64,000 nucleotides of DNA from positions 10,173,317 through 10,237,316 of the forward strand of contig JAXIVH010000012.1 of NCBI GenBank assembly GCA_036785325.1. Reading direction: 5' to 3'. The stretch is from Urophycis tenuis. Lineage: Eukaryota; Chordata; Actinopteri; Gadiformes; Phycidae. The notes below the pieces were generated by a model. It did no database searches. It had not been told where the DNA came from and saw only the letters and a program-made list of their open reading frames with translations. Both the position numbers and the translations under genes were made by a program. Shown in pieces: positions 12,878-25,168 of this stretch. Every line of letters starts with the position of its first letter. Position 1 is the first letter of the stretch.

Positions 12878-13251
12878 GGCCGTGTTCCGATATCCATACT
12901 TCATGAGTACACTTAAACGTAGTACACCATCCGCAATCACGTGGTGCGCAGATTTTCAGATGTTAGTGTTGTTCGAAATGGTGCACTTACCGGAAATTAC
13001 TATCAGCTGCGAGGCCGTGTCATCCGCCAAACACACGTGAATCAATCACGCCCAACTGACGTCCGCTACATAGCTAAGATGGCTGCCGTTGAGAATGGAA
13101 AGTGTACATCGTTGCATACAACGCGTAATAACCGTTTTGAGGGCAACATCCGGGTCCTTTCAGTACACTTTGCCACGATCGTAATTGGAACACCCTACAT
13201 ACTCAAACTAAGTATAGTAAGTACGGTAAGTATGGCTATTGGAACACGGCC
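12878..13251. mobile_element. Harbinger-like MITE (non-autonomous DNA transposon)
   Basis: The segment is bounded by 24-bp inverted termini with two mismatches. They begin GGCCGTGTTCC(G/A)ATA at 12878 and end with the complement, ...GGAACACGGCC, at 13251. At 374 bp with no transposase ORF it fits a MITE. Its subterminal regions contain related AAGTAT/AGTACAC motifs. I see no convincing target-site duplication, so assignment to PIF/Harbinger rests on the GGSCSTGTTCC-type terminus and is tentative. Confidence 0.65.
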
Positions 13252-14702
13252 TTGGTCTCCAACCATACCAGCTTGGTTACATGCCTGTACCCTCATGCCA
13301 AAAAAAACATTTTGGTAAAGGGAAAACTCAAGTAACACCCCTCTCTAGCTTCGTCCAAAATCTGGGAAAGCAATTTCGCTGAATCAATCAAAACTTTTAG
13401 ATCATTTTTATTTTATAGTTTGGGGACAAGGGAAGGGGATTTTGACATACTCTGATTGGACGGGCAAGACTCACAAGTAGGCGGGCCTAGGCCCGTCCAG
13501 GCCCACCCATGGCTACGCCTACAGCGCCCCCCGTATGAACGTCAACAAAGTACCACAAAGTTGGAGTGGGTCGTAAGGGGATAACACCTCCCCCTCCTTC
13601 CTCTCAACTCTCAGAACCAAACCATATTTTACAAATGTATATAGTGCAGCAGAGAGTTCATGTATATGCCGATGACGGCAAACTGTGTATCTATAAAAGA
13701 CCTTGAATTTCAAGAAATTGGATTTCAGAATGCTATGTATATTAACCAGAAATAACTATTTTAAAGAACTTATTTGGGACAGATGGAGACAGGCGGAGAA
13801 CACAGAGTGAACATTAACATGGTGGTGTTCATTTTAAAACACCCAAGCTTTATAATTTATTAGCAATTCAAATCATTTAATAGTTTCCACAGCTCTTCTT
13901 CTGTCCCCATCATAGGACCAGCCCGCTGTAAGTGGGAATTGATTTCCTATTACCGAACCACTGCTCTGATTGGCTGCTGTATTGAAGGGTTGAACAGCGA
14001 ACATGAGGTCAGGGGGGAAGATGTGGGCATTTCAGCAAGTGGGGCTGGTCTTTTACTTGGCAGTAGTTGTGTGAGCATATTCAAAAGCAGCCATTTGTGA
14101 TGTCATAAAAAGGCTGCAATTCAAAATGCTTTGTAATCCCGAACGCCAATTCACAATTAAATAAACTGTGGGCAAAAAGGGGCGAGCTTTCAGTAGTCAC
14201 ATTCCATTGGCCAGTGGATCAAACTAAGTACTACCAGAAGGTCACTGAGGAAAACGTTTTTGTAATGTTTTGTACTTGATGAGACCATTAATAATTCCAG
14301 TCATGATGGCGGTCATAATATTGATCAATATGTCGGTGACGCTGGTGGGATCATGGTTAACAGTATTCACTTGTGTCAGACATTACAGTAAAAAGATATG
14401 TGGCATTTGGTGAAAGGTAGTGCATTACCACCATACCAGTGCCTAAACTGGTAGAGAAAAATCTGCACATTATTCTTGTTTCCATAATTCTCTTTCACAA
14501 GCTTTCTTGACTTCTTGACTTGTAATCTGAAGATCCCAGAGCCTCCTTCACCTGATGTAGCACTGCATCTCCTCCTGGTGTCTCATCCTCTTCCTCCTTC
14601 TCAACTGTGAGCATGTGCTTGCAATTTTGATGTCAGCAAATTTGCTCACACATTGGTTCACACCGCTGTTAGCGGGGGGGCTGTGCCACACATTATGACA
14701 CG
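13252..14702. other. Intergenic DNA with dispersed repeat fragments
   Basis: No gene recognised. The 13540-13640 stretch resembles 10780-10855 (shared GGGGATAAC, C-rich tract, TGTCAG-like box, ACCAAA...CAAAT), which suggests two diverged copies of one dispersed repeat. The rest has repeat-like composition but no termini that I can define. Confidence 0.4.
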
Positions 14703-14710
14703 CTAACATG
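14703..14710. repeat. Left 8-bp target-site duplication (CTAACATG)
   Basis: CTAACATG directly precedes the left terminus of the hAT element and is repeated exactly after its right terminus at 16457-16464. Eight-base duplications are the hAT hallmark. Confidence 0.9.
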
Positions 14711-14990
14711 CAGGGGCGGATCTACCGGGGTGGCATAGGGTGGCAAATGCCACCCTAAAACAAAGCCTTGCCACCCCTGCTGCCACCCCAGTTGGCAGCA
14801 ACGAATTCAAAGAAAAGGTATGGCCAATTTGACATTTACGAGCGCGAATCTCAAATGTCCGACTGCAGTGAATGCAGCTCGAGATAACGCGAGAGCGGAG
14901 AGCGACAAGTGACGGCAGCACAGCACAGCACTAGTATAGCACAGCACTAGTATAGTCGCGGTCGCAACTATACTAGCGCTGTGCGACGGA

Positions 14991-15096
14991 GACGGAGAGG
15001 GCTCCCCGTCTCCGTCGTCCGTCACTTTACGCAGAAGTATAAACTCTTCTGCACGGACGACGTGACGGACGACGGAGACGGGGAGCCCTCTCCGTC
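14991..15096. repeat. Perfect 35-bp inverted repeat (foldback) inside the hAT element
   Basis: The arm at 14991-15025 is an exact reverse complement of the arm at 15062-15096. The 36-bp spacer itself contains a second hairpin (GCAGAAG...CTTCTGC). Related GACGGAGACGG and AGTATAAACT motifs recur up to about 15410, so this may be a nested MITE. Confidence 0.85.
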
Positions 15097-15539
15097 GACG
15101 GAGACCGTCGTCTCCGTCGGCCTGAAATATTTTTTAAGTATCCGTCACTCCGTCTACGTACAACGGAGACGGCAAGGGCTGCGATTGGTCCTCTAAACAC
15201 GTCATTTACACATGAATGACTCACAATGAATCACATTCTATCGCTATCGACTTCTATCACAACGTAAACACTGGCCGCGCCATTTATGTATACGCTTTAT
15301 ACGCTATATATATACGCTACATATTTACGCTTTACTATATGGACAAAGGGCTCGAGTGGTGTCCGTAGTTACGCAGACGGATGACGGATTACGCAGTCGG
15401 AGAAGTATAAACTAGGCTTTAGGGTAAGATAGAGAATTGAGATTGGGCCTAACAGACCTCAGTCACCTGAGGAAGTACACACAGTATGGGAAGACACAAA
15501 GCAGGTGGCTTTTGGAATGTATTATTTCTTCTGTGCACT

Positions 15540-15552
15540 TTATTATTATTAA

Positions 15553-15591
<39 letters not shown>

Positions 15592-15592
15592 C
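15540..15592. repeat. (ATT)n microsatellite
   Basis: About 17 ATT units within the hAT element, followed by ATG/TATG-rich imperfect repeats to about 15800. Confidence 0.95.
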
Positions 15593-16456
15593 TTATGTGT
15601 ATGTATATGTATATATGTATATGCGTATGCATGTATATGTGCATGCATGTATCTATGCGTATGGACAGATATGACATATCGATATATAGATATAGATATA
15701 TGGATATGGGTATGCAGATATATATTATGTGTATGTATGGTCTTGTGTGTGTTTGAATGTGTATATGTTTATGTGTGCATATATGTATATATATGAAACG
15801 GAAGGAGAATACATGACATTTCTATGAGGGGCCATTCAAGACATTCATTCTGACCCTCCCACATACATATATTCTTACTCTCACATACAAATATTCAGAG
15901 CAGAACATTCCAATCTAATGGCTGCATTTACATAAACAAAGGTGGGTAGTTGTAGCCTGATGTGATTCAATTTACCACAGTGGTGCTTTTTGGCTCTCCT
16001 CTGGGCTTTCTAGTAGGCTAAGCAAAAGCTGGGTTTTCTACATATATTTATGTCTGAAGAGTATATATGCATGTGAGAGTGAGTATGTCTGTATATGAGA
16101 GCCTGTGTCTTACCTTAAGGCTTTTTCTGTGATAACAGCCCACCTACAGTAGTGTTACCATACTTCTATTTCCTATTAAGTGAGATCACATTGTATGGTC
16201 ACTTATTCCTAACGAATGAACTGTTTCACATCAAACCTCAAATGCAAGACATTGATTGCATGAGATTAACTTTGTCTGTATGAGTTTGTAAATGGCAGCC
16301 CATGTCCTTATGTAGTGTGTACACATACTATTTCTCATCAAACTGTGATAACTGATTAAATTCAGTATATATACACGTCTGCCATTTGTTGCCACCCCTC
16401 AAAAATTTCTGCCCCCGTCTCGCCACCCCATAAATGTTTTTCTAGATCCGCCCCTG

Positions 16457-16464
16457 CTAACATG
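16457..16464. repeat. Right 8-bp target-site duplication (CTAACATG)
   Basis: Exact copy of 14703-14710 flanking the other end of the hAT element. Confidence 0.9.
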
Positions 16465-16606
16465 TGCATTAGCGTTATCATCATAACGGCAGAAAAGTGC
16501 GGTGCGGAAAGCCTTACACCGACAAAATCAAATGCTGGACCAAAACAAGTTTTTTATCGCATTTTATAAATGATGTAATGCTCTCCATATACGATTATCT
16601 TCACAC

Positions 16607-16607
<1 letters not shown>

Positions 16608-16638
<31 letters not shown>
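16608..16638. repeat. Poly-A tract
   Basis: About 30 consecutive A. It could be a retroposon tail or a simple homopolymer; no element body is recognisable upstream. Confidence 0.8.
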
Positions 16639-16999
16639 CGTAGGCCTACATGATATATTTTTAAAATCTAAAATCTAATCTCAATCTAAATTTGACTTCT
16701 CAACCCCCAACGTAGGGCGCCGCGGTGTGGCGAGCGGCTGAACTACCAAACAAACGTAAACCCGGCGTCGCAACACAGCGGCTTCCTCTCCACCTGAAAG
16801 GTGCCCTACTGGTGTAGTTCCGGTATTTATGAATGCTGCCGGTGAAGGGGTTAAACCGAGCCGCCCAGCCCCGCACCCAACCTCTCTGCTTTCCTTTAAT
16901 CAATGAAACCAAATCACATATTTGCGGCAGGATAATTTCATGCACGGAAGAGAGAGGGGGGCGGGGGTGCTGCGCGGTGGTTCACATCACTGAGCTGCA

Positions 17000-17388
17000 C
17001 TGAGAGGACCATGTGTTTCACCTCCTCCTCTTCCTCCTCCATCACCACCACCACCACCACCTCCGCCTCCACCCGCCTCATTCAGTTGTTTAAAAAAAAG
17101 GACACCCAACCCGCGTCTCCTGAATCCTGCCCGGGCTTCGGTGCAGTCATTTCTAGTGCAGAGAAATGTCCCTGGTGACACTGAGGGATGACGCAGGCAC
17201 TCTCCTCCACCACCAGCAGCAGCAGCACCACCACCACCACCAGCAGCAGCACCACCACCTCTATTCCCTCCATTTTTTTGTGTACTGTTCCCTCAACCTC
17301 CTTTCCATCTCTCTCTCTCTCTCTTCCCTCCCCCCCCCCCCCCCCCCCCCCAGGCGGTCTCCCCCTGGTTCTCCATCTTATTGCACAC

Positions 17389-17456
<68 letters not shown>

Positions 17457-17618
17457 GTGTGTGTCTCTTGCTCCCCGTTTCACACACACATGCTCCCTTT
17501 CCTACTGCTTCTCTCTATTTCTCTGGCTCGCTCTTTCTTGCTCTCACTCTCAGTCTTCTCTCTCTCTCTCTCTCTCTCCCTCTCTCTCTGCTCCGGCACT
17601 GCAGTGCTGATTGCGATT

Positions 17619-17688
<70 letters not shown>

Positions 17689-18718
17689 GCAGGCAGGCAG
17701 GAGTGTAGCTGTGTAGGAAAGACTGCAGCAACGTGCAGCAGCCACTGTCTGATCTGGTTCTGGGGACACGAAGCACAGAGAGCCACGGAGCGGGCGAGCG
17801 AGAGAGAGAGAGAGGGAGAGAGCGAGAGAGGGAGAGCAGTGTAGCGTTATCTCACACAGGCACACGCATGTGTCGGTGTGCGCGCGCGAGCGGGCGGGCG
17901 GGCGTGCATGCATGCGTGACGCGGGCGTGCACGTGAGCGCGCGGGTGTCTGTGTGAGTGTGCGTGTGTGTGTGTATATGTGTGTGTGCGCGCGCGCGTGC
18001 CTGCCTCTCTGCGCCGGTAAGGAGCGATGCATTTCAGGAGCAGATAGCTCATGTTATCCGGCCTCTTCTACCTCTGCATCCCATTCACCCTGCTCCTCCC
18101 ACCACAGTCTTCCTCCGCCTCCTCCTCCTGCTGCTGCTGCCGCTGCTGCTGCTGCTGCTACTGCTGCTCTACGGCATCATTAGACAGGACCACAGGCTGA
18201 CCGGAGACTGGTGAGCACCAGATGGTCTCAGGTTTTGTCCCGGGTGAAACGTGTCGGCGGCTAATGCTACATCTACGCCGCGCCTAACTGTTGGATTTGA
18301 CTGCTGGCGTCTACCCTTTTTTTTTTTTTTTTTTTTTTTTTCGTTTTTTTTTTTTCCTCCCGAAACCGCGCATTCGGAAGGGCCGAGGAGGACGATCCCT
18401 TAAAATCCCGAGGGCAACGAGGAATCGCTGGATGCGTGTCTGTGTGCGTGCGTGTGTCATCCCTCTGCCGGTGTTGCCATTGGCGCAGTTCCCTCTATTT
18501 TCCGCGGTTGTTGTTTCCCTTTTTCTCTGAGACGGGCTAGCAGGCACTGCAGCACTAGCCCTGCAAGAGCCGTGAACGTGTGGGGCATGAGGACCCAGCG
18601 ACCACCCAGCGGAAGGGCTTGACTGCTCCCATCGCACCGCTACTGCTGCTGCTGTACTACTGAGGTGCATATCTTGTGGTTTTTTTTTTTTTTTTTTTGG
18701 TGGTAGGGGGGGGGGGGT

Positions 18719-18752
<34 letters not shown>

Positions 18753-19127
18753 ACCAGAAAAGGGTGTCTGGTTGGGGTGGTGGTGGTGGTGGTGGAGGTG
18801 TTCGTTGGGTGGGGGTGGTTGTGGGGGTGGTGGTGGTGGTGGTGGTGGTGGTTGGGTGGGTGGTGACTGCACAGGTACCCCAGGCCCCTGCAGCACTGAG
18901 TGAGAGCGGCTCAGCGTCCTAGTGTAGGTGGGAGGCAGGCAGGACGTCCTGTGAGAGAGAGCGGGCGAGAAAGAGAGCGAGCAAGAGAGGGGCGAGTGGG
19001 GCGAGAGAACGCGGGGCTGGCTCAGGCACGGGCTCCTGATGGTGGCTATTTTTGTCTCCCCCCCCCCCCCCCCCCCCACCCACCCTTAGCTGAGTGATTG
19101 GGGACAGCGAGAGGAGGAGAGGAGAAG
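17000..19127 (+). promoter_or_regulatory. Likely sptbn4 upstream/5' leader region, microsatellite-rich
   Basis: About 2 kb before the spectrin start codon: CT array (17392-17452), CA array (17620-17685), GC-rich DNA with CGCG runs (17875-18000), T24 run (18318-18341), CT array (18720-18751) and GGT repeats. Plausible splice donors of non-coding leader exons are GCCG|GTAAGG near 18016 and ACTG|GTGAGC near 18210. A poly-C tract then CCACCCTTAG at 19090 looks like a good acceptor. This would give a coding exon beginning at 19091 with 37 nt of 5' UTR and an in-frame stop at 19095-19097. The transcription start is not determinable. Confidence 0.4.
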
Positions 19128-19289
19128 ATGCTTATGGCCCGAGACACGGCGCGGGACGAGGCTCAGAAGCTGCACAGGAAATGGCTGAAGCACCAGGCCT
19201 TCATGGCCGAGCTAGCCCGCAACAAGGAATGGCTGGCCAAGATAGAGCAGGTGAGTGGAAGCGAAACCACGGGGCGGGGGTGGGGGGGC

Positions 19290-19320
<31 letters not shown>

Positions 19321-22300
19321 GGGAGTGTGGGGTGATGGAGGGTGGGGGTGCTGGAGAGGTCAGAGAACCTGTGTGTGCTTGGTGAGATGGCGGTGGTGGT
19401 GGCGTGGGGGTGAGGGGGGTGGGTGGTGGGGGGTGGGGGGGATGTGTGCCCTGTGTTCTGGGTGCGGTGGCGGTGGAAACGGAAAAATAGGTGAGAATAG
19501 GGGGGAGGAGAGGAGAGGTGTCATCACTCGCCGCCGGTTACATCACATGGCTCCCGGGGACATCCAGCATGGCAGGCTCAAGGTTATGACTGTCAGAGCA
19601 GCTGGGCTCGGTGTCCACCGGGCCACAGGTGATGAGACGGGACATTTCTTTGATTTCCTTCACGCACACACACACACACACACACGCACACACACACACA
19701 CACACGCGCGCACTCACACACACACACACATACGCACACGCATACACTCATACACACGCACGCACGCACTGAGGGCTCTGTGGGTGCGAGGGGGTTGGGG
19801 TGGTGGACGGATGTCATTGGACGCTTCTGTAGCCACTGTACTGAATATTGCCCTGTGAGCAGCGAGGAGAGCGCTTTCTGTTTTGGACCAAATCAGCAAA
19901 AGACTAAAGGGTGCACACACCACCCGGGTTATGATGGTGTGGCTACTGTAGTCTGCAGCTGATCCAAGGGAAGTCCACGCACAAACAAATCATCCTAGGC
20001 CCATTTATGTTCTCCTCTCTCTTCCTCCCTGTGTGTACTACCCATGTTGCATTGCAAACCTGAGAGAGCAAAAAAAAACGACATCTGTGGAAACCGGTGT
20101 GCCACGTCCCCTGTGCCTTAACTAGGCTGGGAGGGTGGTGGTGGCGGTGGCGGGGGTGGAGGTGGGGGTTATTCGGATGTAAATGGTTGATGATTAATGA
20201 TGCTTGATTTCGGTCAATGGCTTGGAACATGTTTCTGATACAGCACAAAACGTATTGCTTCTCTTGTGTGAAAATGATATGCTGACGAAGGGGGTAAATG
20301 TAGGAATATCCAATTGCATTGTAACCCGGTGGATGAGTCATGCTAGTTATAACAGTAGAGCGGAAAAGCAGCCATCGTTTCTATGCATATTTATATTATG
20401 TGTGTTTTTAGTCAGGGCCAGGCCTAAAACCAACCGCAGCATTTTGTTGTTGATCTGCCCTGCTGGGATGTATCTCAAAAGTGCTGGCTTTCTGTCAGGT
20501 TTATTCAGTTGGACGCCATCTTGGAATTCACACACATCATTGTTTGATGCACTTAAACCATACACTACTACAAGTGACAATATCAGCGCCGTAACTTAAG
20601 TTTAAATATTTTATCATTAATGTATAATTTAAGGTCTATGTCTTTCTGACCGAGTTTGTGATCATTCATTAATCATCTAACTAAGAAACTTTGAATTATG
20701 GCCATACATTATACAGTATATCATATCATTAACAGTTCTGATATATCACAGATTTATTATGGTATTTGTACAAATATGACAGTCATACATTACTAGTCCT
20801 TACCAAAGTGTGCCCACAGCTATCAAAATTCATTTGCTAAATGAAACATATTAATATCATAATGTTGTTGTTATTTGTTCAAGATATGTTACAAAAGAAT
20901 CCACACATGGCCATTACATCTGCATTCAGATTATTCAGTAAATTACCAACACTTTGTTCAGAGTTGCGATATCTGCCAGTCAACCGTGCCTTGTTAACTG
21001 TCTCATAGGCTGAATTTCTGACAGCAATAACAGGATTTACCGTACTAGTTCACTCTCTGGCAGCCCCAAAGGGAGGCTCTGCTTAGAACATCTTAGTGAC
21101 ATTCTTTCATTGGCATGATGGTCCATCATCTTAAAGAAATCCTCCTGCTTAATCAAAGGTTTAGTGCACCATCGTCCCATTGTGTTATCCATAACTCATT
21201 AAAGGCGGACAGGACAACTTAAAGGCTTGTTGGTCCCCAGGTGCCAGTGGAGACGATGCTCTGTTTAACCGTAGGCCTAATGCCCTCGATTCCCACTAAA
21301 CATAAGCTGAAATGGTATCCATCCACGTGCTGCTGTTTATGTTGTTCGTTTCATAGGTTCCAAATGAATGGATGGCAATTAGTATTATTTGTTGTTATGT
21401 CGTATCGGAGCTTACACAGTAACCCCTCTTCCGAGTGGTTATGGTAACCGCATCACTTGCCATGTGCCCCTAGCCTATTGTTTGCTGCCCTGTGTACTGG
21501 CAGGCACTCAACGGGTGAATCCGAAAGGTCTTGGTGTCTCTCGTAATGTCCTTCCAGGCTCTGATACCAATCGGCCGCTGGTAGCGATAGAACGTGAATA
21601 TTTCACCACTGATAACCGAATTATGCAACACTATTTCTGCACAGCCACAAAATCAATCACCCACCGCGTTTGTTTTCCTGTAATGAGTCAGACTCGATGA
21701 AAGTCTGTTAGTTTGTATAACAGTATGTGATAAGTACAGTCGTCTTTCCCGAGGTCCTGCATCGTAACACAGATAGCTTGTTATTGACATTGAACATGAC
21801 AACCATGCCGGTAACTGAACAACAACATGGGAGGCTTCTCGTTACAGCCCAAAGGTTGGGGAGATAATCGTGGCGCTTGACGCAGTAAAACCTCCCCGTA
21901 CGTACCCTGTAAATACGAGGATGCTAGCAGGTTGTAAAGACAGCGACAGTTGCGTGTGGGAGGACGTGTAATAATACAACCAAATAATTTGAAAGGCCTG
22001 TTTTTTTTTATATATATATTTATTTTGTATTTACTATTACATCTCGGCCACAACATACACACTCCCTACTTCTACATGTAGAAATGTGGGCCTTAATTTG
22101 AACTGAAAATAACAGGCCAACACATGGTGGGAGACACGGAGACGACTAGGCAGACTCTGCGTGACATGCGACGGACACAGGGCTGAAACCGAATACTGCC
22201 TGGCTTCTGAATCATCAGCGTATCCGCGTATAACCTTTAACGCCAGACAGCAGACACCTAAAGCCGAATTTGAGTGACACACTGAGAACAGTGTGAGAAG

Positions 22301-22511
22301 ATGGCTGCCACAATTAATAACATTGCTGCCAGAGTGCTAACTAGCTAACCGTGGGCATCCAGTGCCCCTGTCTCTTTGTGTCCTAGAGAGACCTAGCTTA
22401 GTCTCCATGCTAACGTCCCTTAGCTCTTAGCTGCCCTCTCCCCTCCCCTCCCTCCCTCCCTCCCTCCCTCCCTCTCTCCATCCCTCCCATCCCTCTCTGT
22501 CGTCACCTGAG

Positions 22512-22554
<43 letters not shown>

Positions 22555-24126
22555 GAGACACACACAGAGAGACAGTGAGAGAGAGAGACAGACAGACAGA
22601 GAGTGAAAGAGAGACAGAAATCGAGTGAGAGTGAGAGAGAACGAGAACATGACGTTGTGTCCTTCTGTCGTTCATTGGAGAACTATGTGTGCTTTTGGGA
22701 GTGTTTGTGCTTCAACCTCTATGGGCAATGTAAAGGAGAAGACGCTGTCCCGGTACAGTGGGAGGATCTGGTGTTGACCTTGTGCCAGCCCTCTCCACCA
22801 CCAGCGCTGGCTGGGAAATGCCTTTGTAAACACACAACCACGTCGCGGCCCAGTCTGTCCGGCTGACGGGCTTTGAACCAGATAACGCGCTAATCTGGTG
22901 GGGTTTTTTTTCGTTCCAGATCTTATTGACAATGAGTGCCCCTCCCCCTTCCCACACAATTTGTCATTCATGCGGTAATATTTGACGGGTCGATAATGGC
23001 CGTTGATGACTGTGTAGCTGCCGTGGGGGATGTTGGACTCTCTTTTCGTTGAAACAGGAAGAACTGTTTACTTATCGAGTATCATGTTAACCTCAACAGG
23101 GGAAGCATGTTAAGCTGCCGGGCGTTGAAATTGATGATATCAAGTTACCCTGTTGACTTTCTCTCTCTTCAAGAACACAGGATCGAGATATAGATAGAAT
23201 GCGATTGAGCGAAGGAGATATCGTAAGCGGCTTATTTAAAGATGATGGAAAGGAAGATGGGTTGCGTCCATGTGGTACCATGTTGCTATTTTTCGTCTGG
23301 AATATATATTATTCATTCCATGCATGTTTCTACCTCCTAACACCCAATGTGTAAAACCCAAATGGACACACACAGTCATACGTCATAATCTTTTCAATGT
23401 GAATGTTGGAAAAGACACTGCTTTATTGTACTGGTTTTATAAATATCTAGGTGTAGGCTTTGAATATATCAGGGCTTTCTTCTGATTTCTTCTGAATCTC
23501 CATTGTATTATGTGGTCAGGTGAGATATGAAATATGAAAAGGTGATGCTTCCCAGCCATTAATTTTTGGAATGATGACATATCAATTGGATTGTTTCATA
23601 TTCAATTGCTCTGCTATTGTCCTTGTTCTGTCAGGAGAAAAATGTGTCAACCACCATGTCTTTTTTGTATGCCACACAACGCAACAGGTTTTCTCCTGTG
23701 TGTCTTCACTAACAATTTCCCATGGTCCCTCAATACATATCAATGCATTTCATTGTATTTTTGATTAATTATTGGTTAGAAATATTCATTAGGATTGATC
23801 TCTCTTCAGTTTACAAGATTGACCCTAATGCAAAATGGGTTATAACCAAAGGTGCTGAAAAAAATATAAAATCTTGTTTTATTTGGCTAAAATAACCGCA
23901 CACTTCGGGGCCAAACCCTTTCTCGGCATACGTTTCGATATCTAAAATATGTACAATATGCTGAATCATACTCACTTACAAACAAACATACTGTGCTATC
24001 GCCACTGCTGTGAACCTGTGGTTGGGCCATAGCTCGATATGAACTCAGTAAAAATATATAAAATAGGAGACAATTTAATTATTCTTGTACTATGTAGGGG
24101 AGAAGGAGTGGTTCCAAAGCACTGTC

Positions 24127-24177
<51 letters not shown>

Positions 24178-25126
24178 CTGTACACAATGATCAATATTCA
24201 TTTAAAAATATGCAAATAAAACGTACCACGTTGAAAAAGTTGATTAATTCCAGTATTGCATTCGGCTATGGTCCACTGATCCAGTTTAGTTCACTTTTTC
24301 TTTTTTTTTCTTTTTTGCATTATGCTTACCCATGGCCTTTCTGATTGGGGCGTCTGTAGTTGGGATCATGCAGGTTCCACTGCATGTGGGGCTTCTGTAA
24401 GAATATCTAAGCATTTTTTTCCTGCATTCATCACTTCATTTGCATAGCAGCTGCATTGGCGATAGCATACTTCTTCCGGCAGCCAATACAATCTGCTGCA
24501 TACTGTCACTTTTATGCCTGACTCCGGAATGCGTGTTTGTGCCAACATTGTAAAACAAGCCATTTAATGGCACCCACCCTCTCACTGATCTGTACTGGTG
24601 GCACAAGCGAGCCTGCAGTGTGTTGGCGACACAATGCTACGAGAATAGCACATTTCCTTCTGGTTGTTGAGGAAATACTGCGCTGTGTGCAGGTTATGTC
24701 GGCTGTGTTCCCCCCCCCCCCTCTTCCTTTCTCAATTCGACTGAACTCCGTCTCTGACACCGCCCACAGCAGATACAGCGTTTTCTGTGCTATACACCAT
24801 TTTCTTTCCGCCAATTTTTCTGCGCTTTATCTCCTGTTCCTTTACCTTAACTCTTCTCCTCTCCATCGCTCCATCGCCTCTATGATTTCCTTTTCTATCG
24901 CCCTGTGTGTCAGTAAAGCCTGAACAGTGGAGAGACAAGAGAGAGAGAGAGAGAGAGAGAGAGTGACAGAGGGACAGAGAGAGTGAGAGAGGGTGGAAAA
25001 GAGATGGAGAAACCTGCATTTTGCTGGCTCTGCATTATGAGAGAGAGAGGGAGAGAGAGAGAGAGAGAAAGAGGGAGGGAGGGCGAGAGAGAGTCTGAGA
25101 CGAGTAAGCAGTGAGAGAGAGAGTGT

Positions 25127-25168
<42 letters not shown>

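Larger units (their letters stand above)
14711..16456. mobile_element. Non-autonomous hAT-superfamily DNA transposon, complete
   Basis: The element is 1746 bp with perfect 14-bp terminal inverted repeats: CAGGGGCGGATCTA at 14711 and its complement TAGATCCGCCCCTG at 16443-16456. An identical 8-bp target duplication, CTAACATG, lies on each side. Subterminal GCCACCC/GGGTGGC motifs are clustered at both ends, as expected for transposase binding sites. There is no transposase ORF, so it must have been mobilised in trans. Its interior carries a large perfect palindrome (14991-15096), an ATT array (15540-15592) and TATG-rich DNA, so it probably acquired other sequences. The exact termini and target duplication make the call secure; the family is not named. 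Confidence 0.93.

Noticed and set aside
12005..12916. Long Cys-Val and Thr-His ORFs on both strands
   Set aside because: They are translations of the TG/CA array; all frames are open because the repeat lacks stop codons.
14711..16456. Tc1/mariner or piggyBac element
   Set aside because: Those leave TA or TTAA target duplications; here the duplication is 8 bp and the termini begin CAGGGG, as in hAT.
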